DNA of 64,000 nt, taken from positions 44,681 to 108,680 of the forward strand of contig JARUKZ010000013.1 in NCBI GenBank assembly GCA_029688955.1. Direction: 5' to 3'. Position numbers and translations under genes: made by a program. Origin of the DNA: Chitinispirillales bacterium ANBcel5. GTDB taxonomy: Bacteria; Fibrobacterota; Chitinivibrionia; Chitinivibrionales; Chitinispirillaceae. The notes below the pieces were generated by a model that searched no databases, was not told the origin of the DNA, and worked only from the letters and a program-made list of their open reading frames with translations. Position 1 is the first letter of the stretch, and every line of letters begins with the position of its first letter. This document shows positions 17,779 through 26,890 of this stretch, piece by piece.

Positions 17779-18978
17779 TTATAACGTAAACTTACCTTTT
17801 CTGTATATCACCTTTTCGCTTCCATCATGCATAACAGCCGTAACTGTTCTATCCACCGTAGAAATAATATCTGTGTGCTCAGGAGAATGGTTAAATCCGA
17901 TCGCTTCAAACTCCTCTTCAGATAACTTAGCAGCATCACCATCATAGGCATCATGATATGATTTGCCCACTGCAAGGTGGGTATTTCCGTAGCGGCCACC
18001 AAAGTTTTCATCATAAAGAGTATCTGCCATAAATTTGGAGATCCTGGAGAAGCGAGAATCAGTAAGAGAAAATTCCCCGATTTTATCGGCATTTTTCTGC
18101 TTTATCATCTCTTTTAAGAGCTTTTCATTTTTTGCTGCAGTGGCTTTTATAACTTTTCCGTTTTTGAATTCAAGCCTGATGTCTTTGATTATATTGCCGT
18201 AGCGATAGAGTGGAAGATCGAAATATATTTTCCCCTCAGTGCCTCTCCAGTCCGGGGAGGTAAATATCTCAAAGCTTGGGATGTTGTGCCCACTTCCACC
18301 AAGCCATTTCCGTTTTTCTCCGACCTTAAGCCATAAATCTGTATCTACGGATTGGACATGTAGTCTGTCTATGGGAAGTGAGTTTAATTTCTTTATTGTA
18401 GATTCAATGCCGGAATGAATAGAACGCCACTTTTTAAGTGGATCTCGTTCATTTAAAAAGCAGGCTTTTGTGATTTGATTCCAATACTGCTGAGTAGATA
18501 ATCCCGCTTCTTTGGCATTCCCCTCGGTGCCATATAAACACAAGGTCCAGCAAAATTTACCTTCATCCTCTTTTTTGTCCAGCCATTCTCTGAATTTCCG
18601 GTTAGCTTTGCTTGAGAGAATGACCTTCTTGGGATCGGAGTTTTTAAGGTACATTGGGTCCTTATCAGCCAAAATTCTAACCCAGTGATCAACGGTATCA
18701 ACCAGCCCCCGATAATACTTTTCCGGAAAAAACTGAAGCTGTTTTTTTGAGGATTTTTCTATCGAAATAAGTTTAAAATCATCGTCTATTATATTTATAA
18801 GCGCATGTCCACCCCGCTCAAGAACAGATGAGTAAACCTCTTTTGCCAAAGGAATGCCAGGGACCTGGGTTACAATATAGACTACATCATCTCTTTTTAT
18901 ACCTTTTCCGTTATTAAGTGCAAATTTAATGAGTACATCAGCATAACGTTTCAGTATTCTTGGTGCGGGAGTAAACAT
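17779..18978 (-). CDS. M29-type aminopeptidase
   Basis: The start is ATG 18978, preceded by GAGAGGT, giving 399 residues. The upstream in-frame extension lacks a ribosome binding site. The sequence follows the thermophilic aminopeptidase family (AmpS/PepS): FTSPDWRGTEGKIYFDLP contains a metal-ligand Glu, GNTHLAVGKSYHDAYDG a His/Tyr/Asp set and FNHSPEHTDIIST the final His and Asp. These enzymes remove N-terminal residues with two metal ions in the cytoplasm. The gene stands alone between a terminator and the next gene at 19095, with its promoter probably within 18979-19090. Confidence 0.85.
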   Translation of the reverse strand: MFTPAPRILKRYADVLIKFALNNGKGIKRDDVVYIVTQVPGIPLAKEVYSSVLERGGHALINIIDDDFKLISIEKSSKKQLQFFPEKYYRGLVDTVDHWVRILADKDPMYLKNSDPKKVILSSKANRKFREWLDKKEDEGKFCWTLCLYGTEGNAKEAGLSTQQYWNQITKACFLNERDPLKKWRSIHSGIESTIKKLNSLPIDRLHVQSVDTDLWLKVGEKRKWLGGSGHNIPSFEIFTSPDWRGTEGKIYFDLPLYRYGNIIKDIRLEFKNGKVIKATAAKNEKLLKEMIKQKNADKIGEFSLTDSRFSRISKFMADTLYDENFGGRYGNTHLAVGKSYHDAYDGDAAKLSEEEFEAIGFNHSPEHTDIISTVDRTVTAVMHDGSEKVIYRKGKFTL

Positions 18979-19094
18979 TTTTACCTCTCGAAAAATTAGT
19001 TTATCATAATAGTTTTTAATTTTACCAATCACACTTTTATGAAAATATATGATGAAGGCATAGCTTATCCAGAGAAAAAGGGCTCAGAAACACG

Positions 19095-19583
19095 TTACCC
19101 TGTATCATCCTTAGGTGATAAACGCTGCTCTTCCATTCTGATTTCATGTTCAAGAAAAAAGTTTAACAGGCTTCTAAGCAGTACAATTGATGCAAGACGG
19201 ATGATCTCGCCGCCTCCTGGGCTAAGAATAGTTCGAAGTACGTCACTTGCAATAGTAAATTCAAGGCCAAGTATAAGGACACGTCCCAACTTAAGTCTGT
19301 TTCCCTGAACTGAAAAATTGCTGCCTTTAAACTTAACGATTTTAGTCGAAAAAGAAATTATTGATTCCAGTACAGCATAAAGTATCACCAGTGCTGCTAA
19401 AAATTCGGCCAAATTAGCTACAAATTCAATCAAGGTTCTTATCCACAAAGCAATGGAATTGTCCTCAACTGTTGTGGCTGCTGGAATATTAAGGCCTACA
19501 GATAAAAGCACAACAAGGCCAATAATAAGTACCGTGGGCACTATAGTTTGATAAATCAGTTCGCTTTTTGATATGTTATTCAA
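19095..19583 (-). CDS. DUF1622 family membrane protein
   Basis: The protein has 162 residues with hydrophobic segments at about 12-30, 48-75 and 110-125. The family-typical sequence LRTILSPGGGEIIRLASIVLLRSLLN is split across its last part, and a loop carries NRLKLGRVLILGLEF. The start is a TTG with AGGAAAAAAG upstream. The function of DUF1622 proteins is unknown. It lies 25 bases after treZ on the same strand and may share its transcript. Confidence 0.75.
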   Translation of the reverse strand: MNNISKSELIYQTIVPTVLIIGLVVLLSVGLNIPAATTVEDNSIALWIRTLIEFVANLAEFLAALVILYAVLESIISFSTKIVKFKGSNFSVQGNRLKLGRVLILGLEFTIASDVLRTILSPGGGEIIRLASIVLLRSLLNFFLEHEIRMEEQRLSPKDDTG

Positions 19584-19608
19584 ATCTTTTTTCCTGAATA
19601 AATATCAG

Positions 19609-21480
19609 TTATTCACTTTTAAGGTAATAAGCAGCTTGTCCGCAAATTGACCATGTACCCTTATTGTATAACGGTTGTGCTCCATTACCTCCAAAAACGG
19701 GATCTTCGCTATAGCAAACCTGGGTCCATTTTTTCCCCGACGGGGGGGCTGTAAGCGGTTCCGGGCTGGTTTGGATATGTGCATCTTTTCCCATGTTTAT
19801 TATAAGCAACCTGTCACCAGTGTTATCTGCTCCAAAATACCGTATTACAAAGGCTTCAGCGCTAAGGAGTGCTCCATCAATACGCTCCCTGTTGTGGTCT
19901 TTAAATATTGGATCTTCCTTCCGTATTTGGATCATATCACAATGGAAACGATACCACTCTCCATGAAGAGATCGTTCCCGTAGATTTAATTTGCAATCCT
20001 CAAAACATTCAAGTGTCGCAGGGTCGGGAACAAGAGGCCCCTCTACTGCTGCGATGCTTGGAAATATGGAAAGATAATCTTGTCTGCCATGCGCAACAGC
20101 CCTTTCTTCTTCACCCTCATAATCTGCAAAGAAATAAAACGGTGTTGAAGCTGCAAATTCCTGCCCCTGAAACAATAGGGGAGTTTGAGGTCCCAGAAGC
20201 ATTAGGGTGCTTATCGCTCTCAATCTCCCGGGACTACTCATACGCTCTATTCTGTATCCACGACAGGAATTTGCAATCTGATCGTGGTTCTGAAGAAAAC
20301 TTATGAAATGGTTTTCAAACGACAGGGATGGAGTGCCCTTTACGCCGCGTTTGAAATAACTGTGCTGGCCCTGGTAGAGATATCCATATTTTGAAGTGGA
20401 AATCAGCTCCTGAGGAGTACCGGAGTAATCGCTGTAATATCCTTCTTTGCGACCAGTCAGTGCAACCATGGCAGTATGATGAAAATCATCATTGAGCATC
20501 AGATCGATACCCTTACCCTTTACGTAGGCTATGTCCTGCGGTTCGTTTTCAGCTATGATCAGAAGGTTGCGATTTTGGGAAGCGTCTTTGATTCTGCTGG
20601 TTATCTCGGAAATTATATGATATGAAGAAGAATCATAGATTTCCTGAGTCGCGTCCAGACGGATGCCATCAAGATGAAACTCATCAACCCAGTAAGCAGC
20701 ATTTGAAACAAAGAATTCCCGAACAGGACCTGATCGTGTTCCATCATAACTGATGGCTTCACTCCAGGAACTTTTATATTTAGAGGTAAAGTAATCGGGA
20801 GAAAACTTTTTAAAATATTCAAATCCCGGCCCCAGGTGATTATAAACAACATCAAGGATAACGGCGATCTCATAACGATGAGCCTCATTTACAAACTCTC
20901 TGAAGTCATCAGGTGTGCCGTATAAACGGGTAGGTGCAAACGGGCATACCGCATCATATCCCCATCCAAAGCTTCCGTTGAAATCACCTACAGGCATTAT
21001 TAGCACAGCGGTAATACCCATGTGTGCAAGTTCTGAAAGCTCCGGGGTGGCTGCTTTCCAGGTGCCTTCTTTGGTGAATGTCCCGATATGCATTTGGTAG
21101 AGTATATTTGTAGTATCCTGTGGCCCCTTCCAGGTATCATCGCTCCATTTAAATTTTCGGGGATCTACGATTTGAGATAACCATTTAGGTCCCCGTGGCT
21201 GGTATCGGGATGCAGGGTCGGGGATTATCCGCTCATCTTCATCAAGAATAACCCTGTAAAGCATGCCCTCGCTTGCAAAGTTGGCGTCAGCACTGAAATA
21301 CCCATTTCCTTCATCATGTAGGGCTATTATGGCCTCTTCATTGTCGTTTGGATCTCTGGTGATGCCCACCGCAGCACGAGAGGTGTCCGGAGCCCAGATT
21401 CTAAAATTAACACCGGCTCCATCAAGTACTTCGGCACCTATCGGCAAACGTCTTTTATCTCTGTTGGTTATTTCACCCAT
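19609..21480 (-). CDS. treZ: Malto-oligosyltrehalose trehalohydrolase (TreZ)
   Basis: This is a 623-residue GH13 enzyme. An N-terminal CBM48-like domain (about 10-100, with GVNFRIWAPD) precedes the barrel. Catalytic residues are visible: the nucleophile Asp in FHLDGIRLDAT, the acid/base Glu in LLIIAENEP and the transition-state Asp in FLQNHDQIAN. TreZ releases trehalose from maltooligosyl-trehalose in the cytoplasm. The partner TreY is not in the window, so the pathway must be completed elsewhere. GGAGA upstream of the ATG is a good ribosome binding site. A glycogen-branching or debranching enzyme is the main alternative, but the QNHDQIAN form favours TreZ. Confidence 0.85.
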   Translation of the reverse strand: MGEITNRDKRRLPIGAEVLDGAGVNFRIWAPDTSRAAVGITRDPNDNEEAIIALHDEGNGYFSADANFASEGMLYRVILDEDERIIPDPASRYQPRGPKWLSQIVDPRKFKWSDDTWKGPQDTTNILYQMHIGTFTKEGTWKAATPELSELAHMGITAVLIMPVGDFNGSFGWGYDAVCPFAPTRLYGTPDDFREFVNEAHRYEIAVILDVVYNHLGPGFEYFKKFSPDYFTSKYKSSWSEAISYDGTRSGPVREFFVSNAAYWVDEFHLDGIRLDATQEIYDSSSYHIISEITSRIKDASQNRNLLIIAENEPQDIAYVKGKGIDLMLNDDFHHTAMVALTGRKEGYYSDYSGTPQELISTSKYGYLYQGQHSYFKRGVKGTPSLSFENHFISFLQNHDQIANSCRGYRIERMSSPGRLRAISTLMLLGPQTPLLFQGQEFAASTPFYFFADYEGEEERAVAHGRQDYLSIFPSIAAVEGPLVPDPATLECFEDCKLNLRERSLHGEWYRFHCDMIQIRKEDPIFKDHNRERIDGALLSAEAFVIRYFGADNTGDRLLIINMGKDAHIQTSPEPLTAPPSGKKWTQVCYSEDPVFGGNGAQPLYNKGTWSICGQAAYYLKSE

Positions 21481-21619
21481 CTTTATCTCTCCTTAAGAAA
21501 TGAAGCGCATATAGTTGCCAAAAGCAATAAATACGCCAAATTGGTAATAATTACTGCTGAGGTCAGCATAAGCAACTCCTTTAAATCGTATTAATTAGAA
21601 AGGTTTTAAAGGGGGGGAT

Positions 21620-21787
21620 ATGCATAAAAGAACACCGGAAGAGGATGCAGATGTGGTAATTTATCTAAACTCTCAAAATGAGATTAAGGATGCGGGAATT
21701 TCAAAGGAGAGCATGGAGAAGCAGATTGCATACTATAAAAGAAAATGCAAAACAAGCAACAAGAAGCTCCCAAAGAGAAAAAAATAA
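21620..21787 (+). CDS. Small basic hypothetical protein (55 aa)
   Basis: ATG 21620 follows AAAGGGGGGG and opens a 55-codon frame ending at TAA 21785-21787. The product starts MHKRTPEEDADVVIYLNSQN and ends in a Lys/Arg-rich tail (KKLPKRKK). It lies between divergent treZ and the convergent desulfhydrase-like gene, and a hairpin follows 20 bases after its stop. The purine-rich RBS, the charged soluble composition and the terminator support a real gene. I recognise no family; the basic tail might bind nucleic acid. Confidence 0.55.
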   Translation: MHKRTPEEDADVVIYLNSQNEIKDAGISKESMEKQIAYYKRKCKTSNKKLPKRKK

Positions 21788-21806
21788 CAGTGTGGTGGTT
21801 TTTAAT

Positions 21807-21832
21807 AAGCCCCGGGATCAACCGGGTGCTTA
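21807..21832. terminator. Hairpin between convergent genes
   Basis: AAGCCCCGG (21807-21815) pairs imperfectly with CCGGGTGCTT (21822-21831), between the stop of the 55-codon gene and the stop of the minus-strand gene at 21840. T runs on the flanks are short. Confidence 0.5.
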
Positions 21833-21839
21833 CTTCTTA

Positions 21840-22916
21840 TTATGACGTTTTTTTAAAATAACGCTGAAACTGAGGGGGGAGTTTGGTGTAATCTTCATTT
21901 AAAAAATCGGCAGGGAGATTTTTTGAGTTTTTTGTGTGCCAGAAGAGGATCGTTTCTTCGCTACAGCACTCATCTGCATACGCTTTGAGTGCAGCAAAAG
22001 CTTTACCCGAATAAACCCCATCGAGTCTGATCTTTTCCTTTTGATATAAAAGCAAATCACACAATCTCGCTTCTTCTGTTTCTATTCCATAGCCATCTCC
22101 AAACTGATGTTCATCGATGTACAGGTCATTTTCTGAGATACTAATCATCGGAAAGGCCGGAGCGTGGTGGTGAAGGAATTTGTTTGTCGAAACAATAAGC
22201 TTATACAGCCCCTCTCTATTGGCTACAAAGGAGGGGACAACGCGTACCGGAATAACCCTTATTTGCGGTTTTGTTACTCTTAAACCAAGTATCAGTCCTG
22301 CTGCAGTACCCATCGTACCGAGAGGGAGAAAGATTTTTGACGGACAAGGCATGCTGCCACTATCAATTTGGTCAGAAAGCTCACATGCGGCGCTAACAAA
22401 TCCAATAGTTCCGGTTACAGATGAACCGCCCGGTGGAATTAAAAAGGGGGCTACCCCCTCCTTTTTCTTGTAATGACGCCTGAGTTGTGCAATGCGAACT
22501 GGTAAGGAATTCCAGTTTTGTTCAAAGTGAATTTCAGCTCCACTCCAAAGATCTCCCAGGAGATTGTGCCGAACAGATAGCGATGGTGGTTGTTCAAACA
22601 AAAGCAGCGAACACTGTAAACCCGCCTCTCTGGCATAAATAGCTGTAGCAAGAGCATGGTTAGACCCGGCAGCTCCTGAGGTTATCACTCTTTTAACCCC
22701 CTTGTTTCTAGCTTCAGCAAGCAAAAACTCAAGCTTTCTTACCTTATTGCCTCCATAGAACGTTCCACTGAGATCATCGCGCTTTATGTATACATTGCAA
22801 CCGCTGCTTGGTGGATATAAATTTGACAGCGGTTTAATGTCCGTTGGATAGCCCCCTAAAGGTATATGGGGAATACTTTCTTCTAATTGTGGAAATTTCT
22901 TGAAAAGTGAATTCAT
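21840..22916 (-). CDS. PLP enzyme of D-cysteine desulfhydrase / ACC deaminase family
   Basis: The start is ATG 22916, with GGAG seven bases before it, giving 358 residues. An in-frame TTG 30 bases earlier lacks such a site. The PLP lysine is in FYGGNKVRK (about residue 58). SGAAGSNHALATA and LPLGTMGTAAGL fit the phosphate-binding loops of the family. Members cleave D-cysteine or deaminate 1-aminocyclopropane-1-carboxylate; the sequence alone does not separate these. It may detoxify D-amino acids or release nitrogen or sulfur from them. The gene is monocistronic. Confidence 0.8.
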   Translation of the reverse strand: MNSLFKKFPQLEESIPHIPLGGYPTDIKPLSNLYPPSSGCNVYIKRDDLSGTFYGGNKVRKLEFLLAEARNKGVKRVITSGAAGSNHALATAIYAREAGLQCSLLLFEQPPSLSVRHNLLGDLWSGAEIHFEQNWNSLPVRIAQLRRHYKKKEGVAPFLIPPGGSSVTGTIGFVSAACELSDQIDSGSMPCPSKIFLPLGTMGTAAGLILGLRVTKPQIRVIPVRVVPSFVANREGLYKLIVSTNKFLHHHAPAFPMISISENDLYIDEHQFGDGYGIETEEARLCDLLLYQKEKIRLDGVYSGKAFAALKAYADECCSEETILFWHTKNSKNLPADFLNEDYTKLPPQFQRYFKKTS

Positions 22917-23084
22917 ATCCTGCTCCGTAGCGGTATTGCCAAACAACGGGGCAAAAGGGTTAATTTACAGCGCCCCTGTTTTTGTAGTATTATTTAATTA
23001 TTTTATAAATACAATAAGCATACAAATATTGAAAATAATTAAGCCTACTATTTAGAGGCGGTTTTTAAAAAGGGGTTGGGTACT

Positions 23085-23903
23085 TTGATTACAATACTAG
23101 TTCTGAGCCTAACATTAGTTTGTGCTATGAATTTATCTGCCACGGAGAACAGCAGGTTGGGAGACTCTTTGGCACTGGTGGCTATGAGGGACGCGAATCC
23201 GGAAAGTGAGTTAGGATGGGCCTGGGATAATCCAATGCCCCTGTGTACCTGGATGGGGGTTGGGGTAAAAAATGACAGAGTTGATACACTCTCTCTAAGC
23301 GCAAAAGGAATTGAAGTTATTCCGGCAGCGATTGAAAAGCTTCAAAACCTCTCGGTATTCATAGTAAACAGAAACGATATAGATACTTTGCCTCGGGAAA
23401 TTACAAGGCTTCATAATCTTAAAATTTTAGACCTGTGGTCAAACAATCTCACCACCTTACCTGAACAACTAGGTAATCTGCTAAGTCTTGAAACTCTGCA
23501 CCTTCATGGAAACAACCTCACACGTATTCCCCAATCAATCGGTGATTTGAGCAATCTTGAAGATTTAAGCATTAGCTGGAATTCACTTGAGTCACTACCT
23601 GAAGAGGTTTTTGACCTTAATAATCTAAGAGAGTTTAGTGCAAGCGGAATTGGTCTAAAGGAACTCTCGCCTAAGATTGGTGGGTTGGTGAGTTTGGAAA
23701 AGCTGGCGTTATCTCACAATAAGCTGACTTCTATCCCCCCCGAAATCGGTAAGCTTGTTAATCTGGAGTTGCTGCATTTGGGGGAAAATGAAATTAGTGA
23801 TGTTCCGGAGGAAATAGAAAATCTTACTAAGTTAAGAAGATTATGGATTTCTGATGATGATCGCACCGGTGTTCCTGCTGCAATCAGGGGAGTTGGAAGA
23901 TAG
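23085..23903 (+). CDS. Secreted leucine-rich repeat protein
   Basis: Two in-frame TTG codons are possible starts. AAGGGG ends directly before the one at 23076 but lies nine bases before the one at 23085, so 23085 is preferred (272 aa). A signal peptide ends near SATEN. A short N-terminal cap with W, CTWMGV and DRVDTLSLS resembles the plant-type LRR cap. About eight repeats of roughly 23 residues follow (NLxxLxLxxNxLxxLPxxIGxL type). No transmembrane helix or sorting motif follows. It probably binds a protein or surface ligand outside the cytoplasm; the partner is unknown. Confidence 0.75.
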   Translation: MITILVLSLTLVCAMNLSATENSRLGDSLALVAMRDANPESELGWAWDNPMPLCTWMGVGVKNDRVDTLSLSAKGIEVIPAAIEKLQNLSVFIVNRNDIDTLPREITRLHNLKILDLWSNNLTTLPEQLGNLLSLETLHLHGNNLTRIPQSIGDLSNLEDLSISWNSLESLPEEVFDLNNLREFSASGIGLKELSPKIGGLVSLEKLALSHNKLTSIPPEIGKLVNLELLHLGENEISDVPEEIENLTKLRRLWISDDDRTGVPAAIRGVGR

Positions 23904-23993
23904 CCCATAGACGCAGATTTCATACAGCTATCTTCCCGCTCAGGGTATGTTCAGGCAACTATTAAGTGAATTCAATTAAAGCACTGCTACAGA

Positions 23994-24497
23994 TTAAAAC
24001 TCTTCCTGTTCAAGCTCTTTTGCTGTGGAGCAGTATTTTTTTTGAAAACAAGACTCACAATCACCACTACAGCCACTAAGTGTGGTAATAAATGTATTAT
24101 CCGGTGAAACATCTATTGATTCATTCGGAATACAGTCCTCAATAAGGTGTTTGTAAAGGACTTTGTGAGGCAACTCTTCACAAAACCCCAATTGAACATT
24201 GTGCTTATTAAGAATGCCTTCAATGTCATTGAGTTTTCGTTTCAACTCGTTCTTAGACATAGAATCAGCTGGTGGAAATTTGTAATTAGCGGGAAAAAGT
24301 GAACGCATGGGAACTTCCTGGTCTTTTGAATTATTACAGCATGACAGGACGTTCTTTAAGAACTCATTTTCCAGGGTAGGATCCATATCCTGTTCTTTCC
24401 AGAATGATCCGCCTTTGGAAAGAATGTCTGATTGCAGGCTTTGATTTTCGAGCATCAGGTCTATTTCCTCCTGATTACTTCTTTTCTTATCACTCAT
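23994..24497 (-). CDS. Hypothetical acidic Cys-containing protein (167 aa)
   Basis: A strong RBS (AAGGAGGAG) precedes ATG 24497. The product is soluble and acidic. It has a segment LENEFLKNV, a central SKNELKRKLNDIEGILNKHN followed by LPHKVLYKHLIEDCI, and a C-terminal cluster SGCSGDCESCFQKKYC that could bind a metal. The central part resembles, from memory, a widespread uncharacterised family with an L-P-x-R-E-L-Y-R-F motif. Function is unknown. The upstream gap contains a short GCTATC/GATAGC hairpin at 24575-24591. Confidence 0.6.
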   Translation of the reverse strand: MSDKKRSNQEEIDLMLENQSLQSDILSKGGSFWKEQDMDPTLENEFLKNVLSCCNNSKDQEVPMRSLFPANYKFPPADSMSKNELKRKLNDIEGILNKHNVQLGFCEELPHKVLYKHLIEDCIPNESIDVSPDNTFITTLSGCSGDCESCFQKKYCSTAKELEQEEF

Positions 24498-24734
24498 AGT
24501 AAAATACTCCTCCTTTGGTGAGAGGTCTTAATTTTAACCTGGTGAATGGGAATTTCGTTACAGCGGGAAGGAATGCTATCTAAACGATAGCTGTATGTAA
24601 TTAAATATATTTAGTTCGCAGGATTATGCAAGATTATTTTTTATGGAGTAAGGGGGGCGGGGAACTGAATGGTTGGCCCGGGTTAAACTGAAGGAAAGAT
24701 TATGCTTGGTTTCAAAGGTTAACTTTGCAATACT

Positions 24735-25450
24735 CAGTCACTTAGAAGTGAAAAGCAGAACTCTTTTTTTTATTTCTTGGTCGCTTAGGAATGAAAATCA
24801 CAACTCTTTTTTTCACTCCTCGGTCACTTAGGAATGAAAATCACAACTCTTTTTTTCGCTCCTCGGTCACTTAGGAATGAAAATCAGAACCCTTTTTTTC
24901 ACTCCTCAGTGACTTAGGAATGAAAATCACAACCCTTTTTTTCACTCCTCAGTCACTTAGAAATAAAAATCACAACTCTTTTTTTTATTTCTACTTCACA
25001 ATGTTAAGTAAATTGGACTCTGTTTTTGATTGCTTAGTCACTTAGAAGTCAAAATTAGAACCCTTTTTTTTATTTCTAAGTCACTTAGGAGCCTCATTAG
25101 AACCCTTTTTTTTATTTCTAAGTCACTTAGGAGCCTCATTAGAACCCTTTTTTTCATTTCTAAGTCGCTTAGGAGCCAAAATTAGAACCCTTTTTTTCAT
25201 TTCTAAGTCGCTTAGAAGCCTCATTAGAACCCTTTTTTTCATTTCTAAGTCACTTAGGAGCCTCATTAGAACCCTTTTTTTCATTTCTTAGTCACTTAGG
25301 AGCCAAAATTAGAACTCTTTTTTTGATTTCTAAGTCGCTTAGGAGCCAAAATCAGAACTCTTTTTTTGATTTCTAAGTCGCTTAGGAGCCAAAATCAGAA
25401 CTCTTTTTTTGATTTCTAAGTCACATAGGAGTAAAAATTTGAATTCTTTT
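24735..25450. repeat. 43-bp tandem repeat array, about 16-17 units
   Basis: Units of 42-44 bases follow one another without spacers. The typical unit begins GTCRCTTAGGA, continues with an A-rich middle, AGAACYC, a run of seven or eight T and ATTTCTAA. Two sub-families exist: units up to about 25000 carry GAATGAAAATCACAAC and end CACTCCTC, while those after about 25035 carry GAGCC and end ATTTCTAA. A diverged unit separates them. In the second block each junction CTAAG-TCA-CTTAG is a small inverted repeat. There is no open frame through the array. The T runs recur every 43 bases, close to four helical turns. Function is unknown. Confidence 0.93.
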
Positions 25451-25685
25451 TAAGCGCCTGAATCGCTTTGCAAACCCTTTTTTAACCGTTGTTTTCAGTT
25501 GAAGAGGTTATGATTTGTATATGTGTAAGCCAATGCTTAATTGAAGAATAAAGAGGTGTTAGATTTCACATTTTTCCTCGTTCAGTCTAATTTTATTTGA
25601 ACTCTTCGCGTATACTGTAAACAGAGCAGGCAAGGGGTCGGTACATTTGTAGGATGATGGAAAATCGATGTGCACTTTTAAGCAT

Positions 25686-25719
25686 AAAAAAAGGGAGATC
25701 TCGGTTCTCGAAATCTCCC
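25686..25719 (-). terminator. Rho-independent terminator of tRNA-Asn
   Basis: On the minus strand GGGAGAT pairs with ATCTCCC around a 13-base loop, followed by seven T. It starts six bases after the encoded CCA end of the tRNA. Confidence 0.88.
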
Positions 25720-25724
25720 CAAAA

Positions 25725-25800
25725 TGGCTGGTCAGGAGGGACTTGAACCCCCGACAAGGTGGTTAACAGCCACCTGCTCTGCCGACTGAGCTACTGACCA
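25725..25800 (-). tRNA. tRNA-Asn (GTT)
   Basis: The minus strand reads TGGTCAG at the 5' end, paired with CTGACCA, discriminator G and an encoded CCA end. The anticodon loop is CTGTTAA inside stem GGTGG/CCACC, giving anticodon GTT. The D arm has AGCTCAGTCGG and the T arm GGTTCAAGT. Length is 76 bases. Confidence 0.97.
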
Positions 25801-25840
25801 ATAATATCTAAAGAACTAACTCTCATAGCAAGGAATCACT

Positions 25841-25870
25841 AATATACATAATCTGCCCTGGATCTGTCAA
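25841..25870 (-). promoter_or_regulatory. Sigma-70-type promoter of tRNA-Asn
   Basis: On the minus strand TTGACA (25865-25870) is followed after 18 bases by TATATT (25841-25846), about 40 bases before the tRNA 5' end. The -10 context TATGTATATTAG is the same as at the initiator tRNA promoter. Confidence 0.65.
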
Positions 25871-25963
25871 AAAAAAATACATACTTACTTTAAAAAAACC
25901 TATTTTGTAAGTAATAAAAATATCGTTAATCTCGTTTCCCGGTTATAGGTTTAAAAACGCAAA

Positions 25964-26890
25964 ATGGGTATGTTTTCTGTTATTCTTTTATCTGCACCAT
26001 TTCTTTTTTTTGGTAATTACACCTCAGTAGTAGATGAGATCCTTGAAAAACACGAAATCTCGATCTCTTTTCCCACAGATATTGAAGAGAAGATTCTTAC
26101 TGAGTTTAGAAAGTGCTTTGTAATTGATACATTCGCCTGGAACACAGTTAGAATAAATGCGGGGAGATTTGATTACCGCTCAATGAGTGATACGGTAAAA
26201 TTACCGCTAATAGATTCCGCCCGGGGTAAACAATTTGCACATCCTTTTGCCGGGGTGGTTACCTCTCCTTTTGGACCAAGAAGAAGGTCCTGGCATTTTG
26301 GGACTGATATAAACCTCAATACTGGCGACAGTGTTCATAATGTGCTTGATGGAAAAGTAAGAGTTATTCAAAATGACCGTTCCGGGTATGGTAAAGTAAT
26401 TGTAGTACGACACCACAGCGGACTTGAAACGGTGTATGCTCACCTGTCACGGATTTTGGTACGACCCAATGAGCGGGTTAGTGCCGGGGATGTAATCGGC
26501 TTAGGTGGTAGCACCGGGAGGGTAACCGGGCCCCACTTACATTTTGAAACAAGGTACTATGGAGAACCTTTTGATCCGGCTAAGATGATAGATTTCGATA
26601 ATTTTGAATTGAAAAATGACTCTTTGGTTCTGACAAGAGAAGATTTTGAGTATCTTACTGAGCTTAGAAGCACTGTATGGCATACAGTGCGCCGTGGTGA
26701 GACTCTTAGCGCAATCGCAAGACGCTACAGAACGTCTGTATCTGCCCTGTGCAGACTCAATGGTATCAGTTCCAGTTCTATAATACGAGTTGGACAGAGA
26801 CTTAAAGTGCGAAGTGATGGCAAGCCCGTCCCGGAAGACTTCATTATCAGAAATGTCAGTGTGAGCGCTGATAAAAAGCCGGAAATCTGA
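25964..26890 (+). CDS. M23 metallopeptidase with LysM domain
   Basis: The 308-residue protein begins with a short hydrophobic segment that can act as a signal peptide (about residues 2-18). The M23 domain (about 95-205) shows the zinc ligands HFGTD, VYAHLS and GPHLHFE. A C-terminal LysM domain (about 228-280) contains [16 protein letters not shown]. It would cut peptidoglycan cross-links in the periplasm, for cell division or envelope remodelling. ATG 25964 is taken; ATG 25970 is equally possible since the ribosome binding site is weak. Single gene, divergent from tRNA-Asn. Confidence 0.88.
   Translation: MGMFSVILLSAPFLFFGNYTSVVDEILEKHEISISFPTDIEEKILTEFRKCFVIDTFAWNTVRINAGRFDYRSMSDTVKLPLIDSARGKQFAHPFAGVVTSPFGPRRRSWHFGTDINLNTGDSVHNVLDGKVRVIQNDRSGYGKVIVVRHHSGLETVYAHLSRILVRPNERVSAGDVIGLGGSTGRVTGPHLHFETRYYGEPFDPAKMIDFDNFELKNDSLVLTREDFEYLTELRSTVWHTVRRGETLSAIARRYRTSVSALCRLNGISSSSIIRVGQRLKVRSDGKPVPEDFIIRNVSVSADKKPEI

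Noticed and set aside
24735..25450. CRISPR array
   Set aside because: Units follow each other directly with graded variation along the whole 43 bases; there are no unique spacers between constant repeats and no cas operon nearby.
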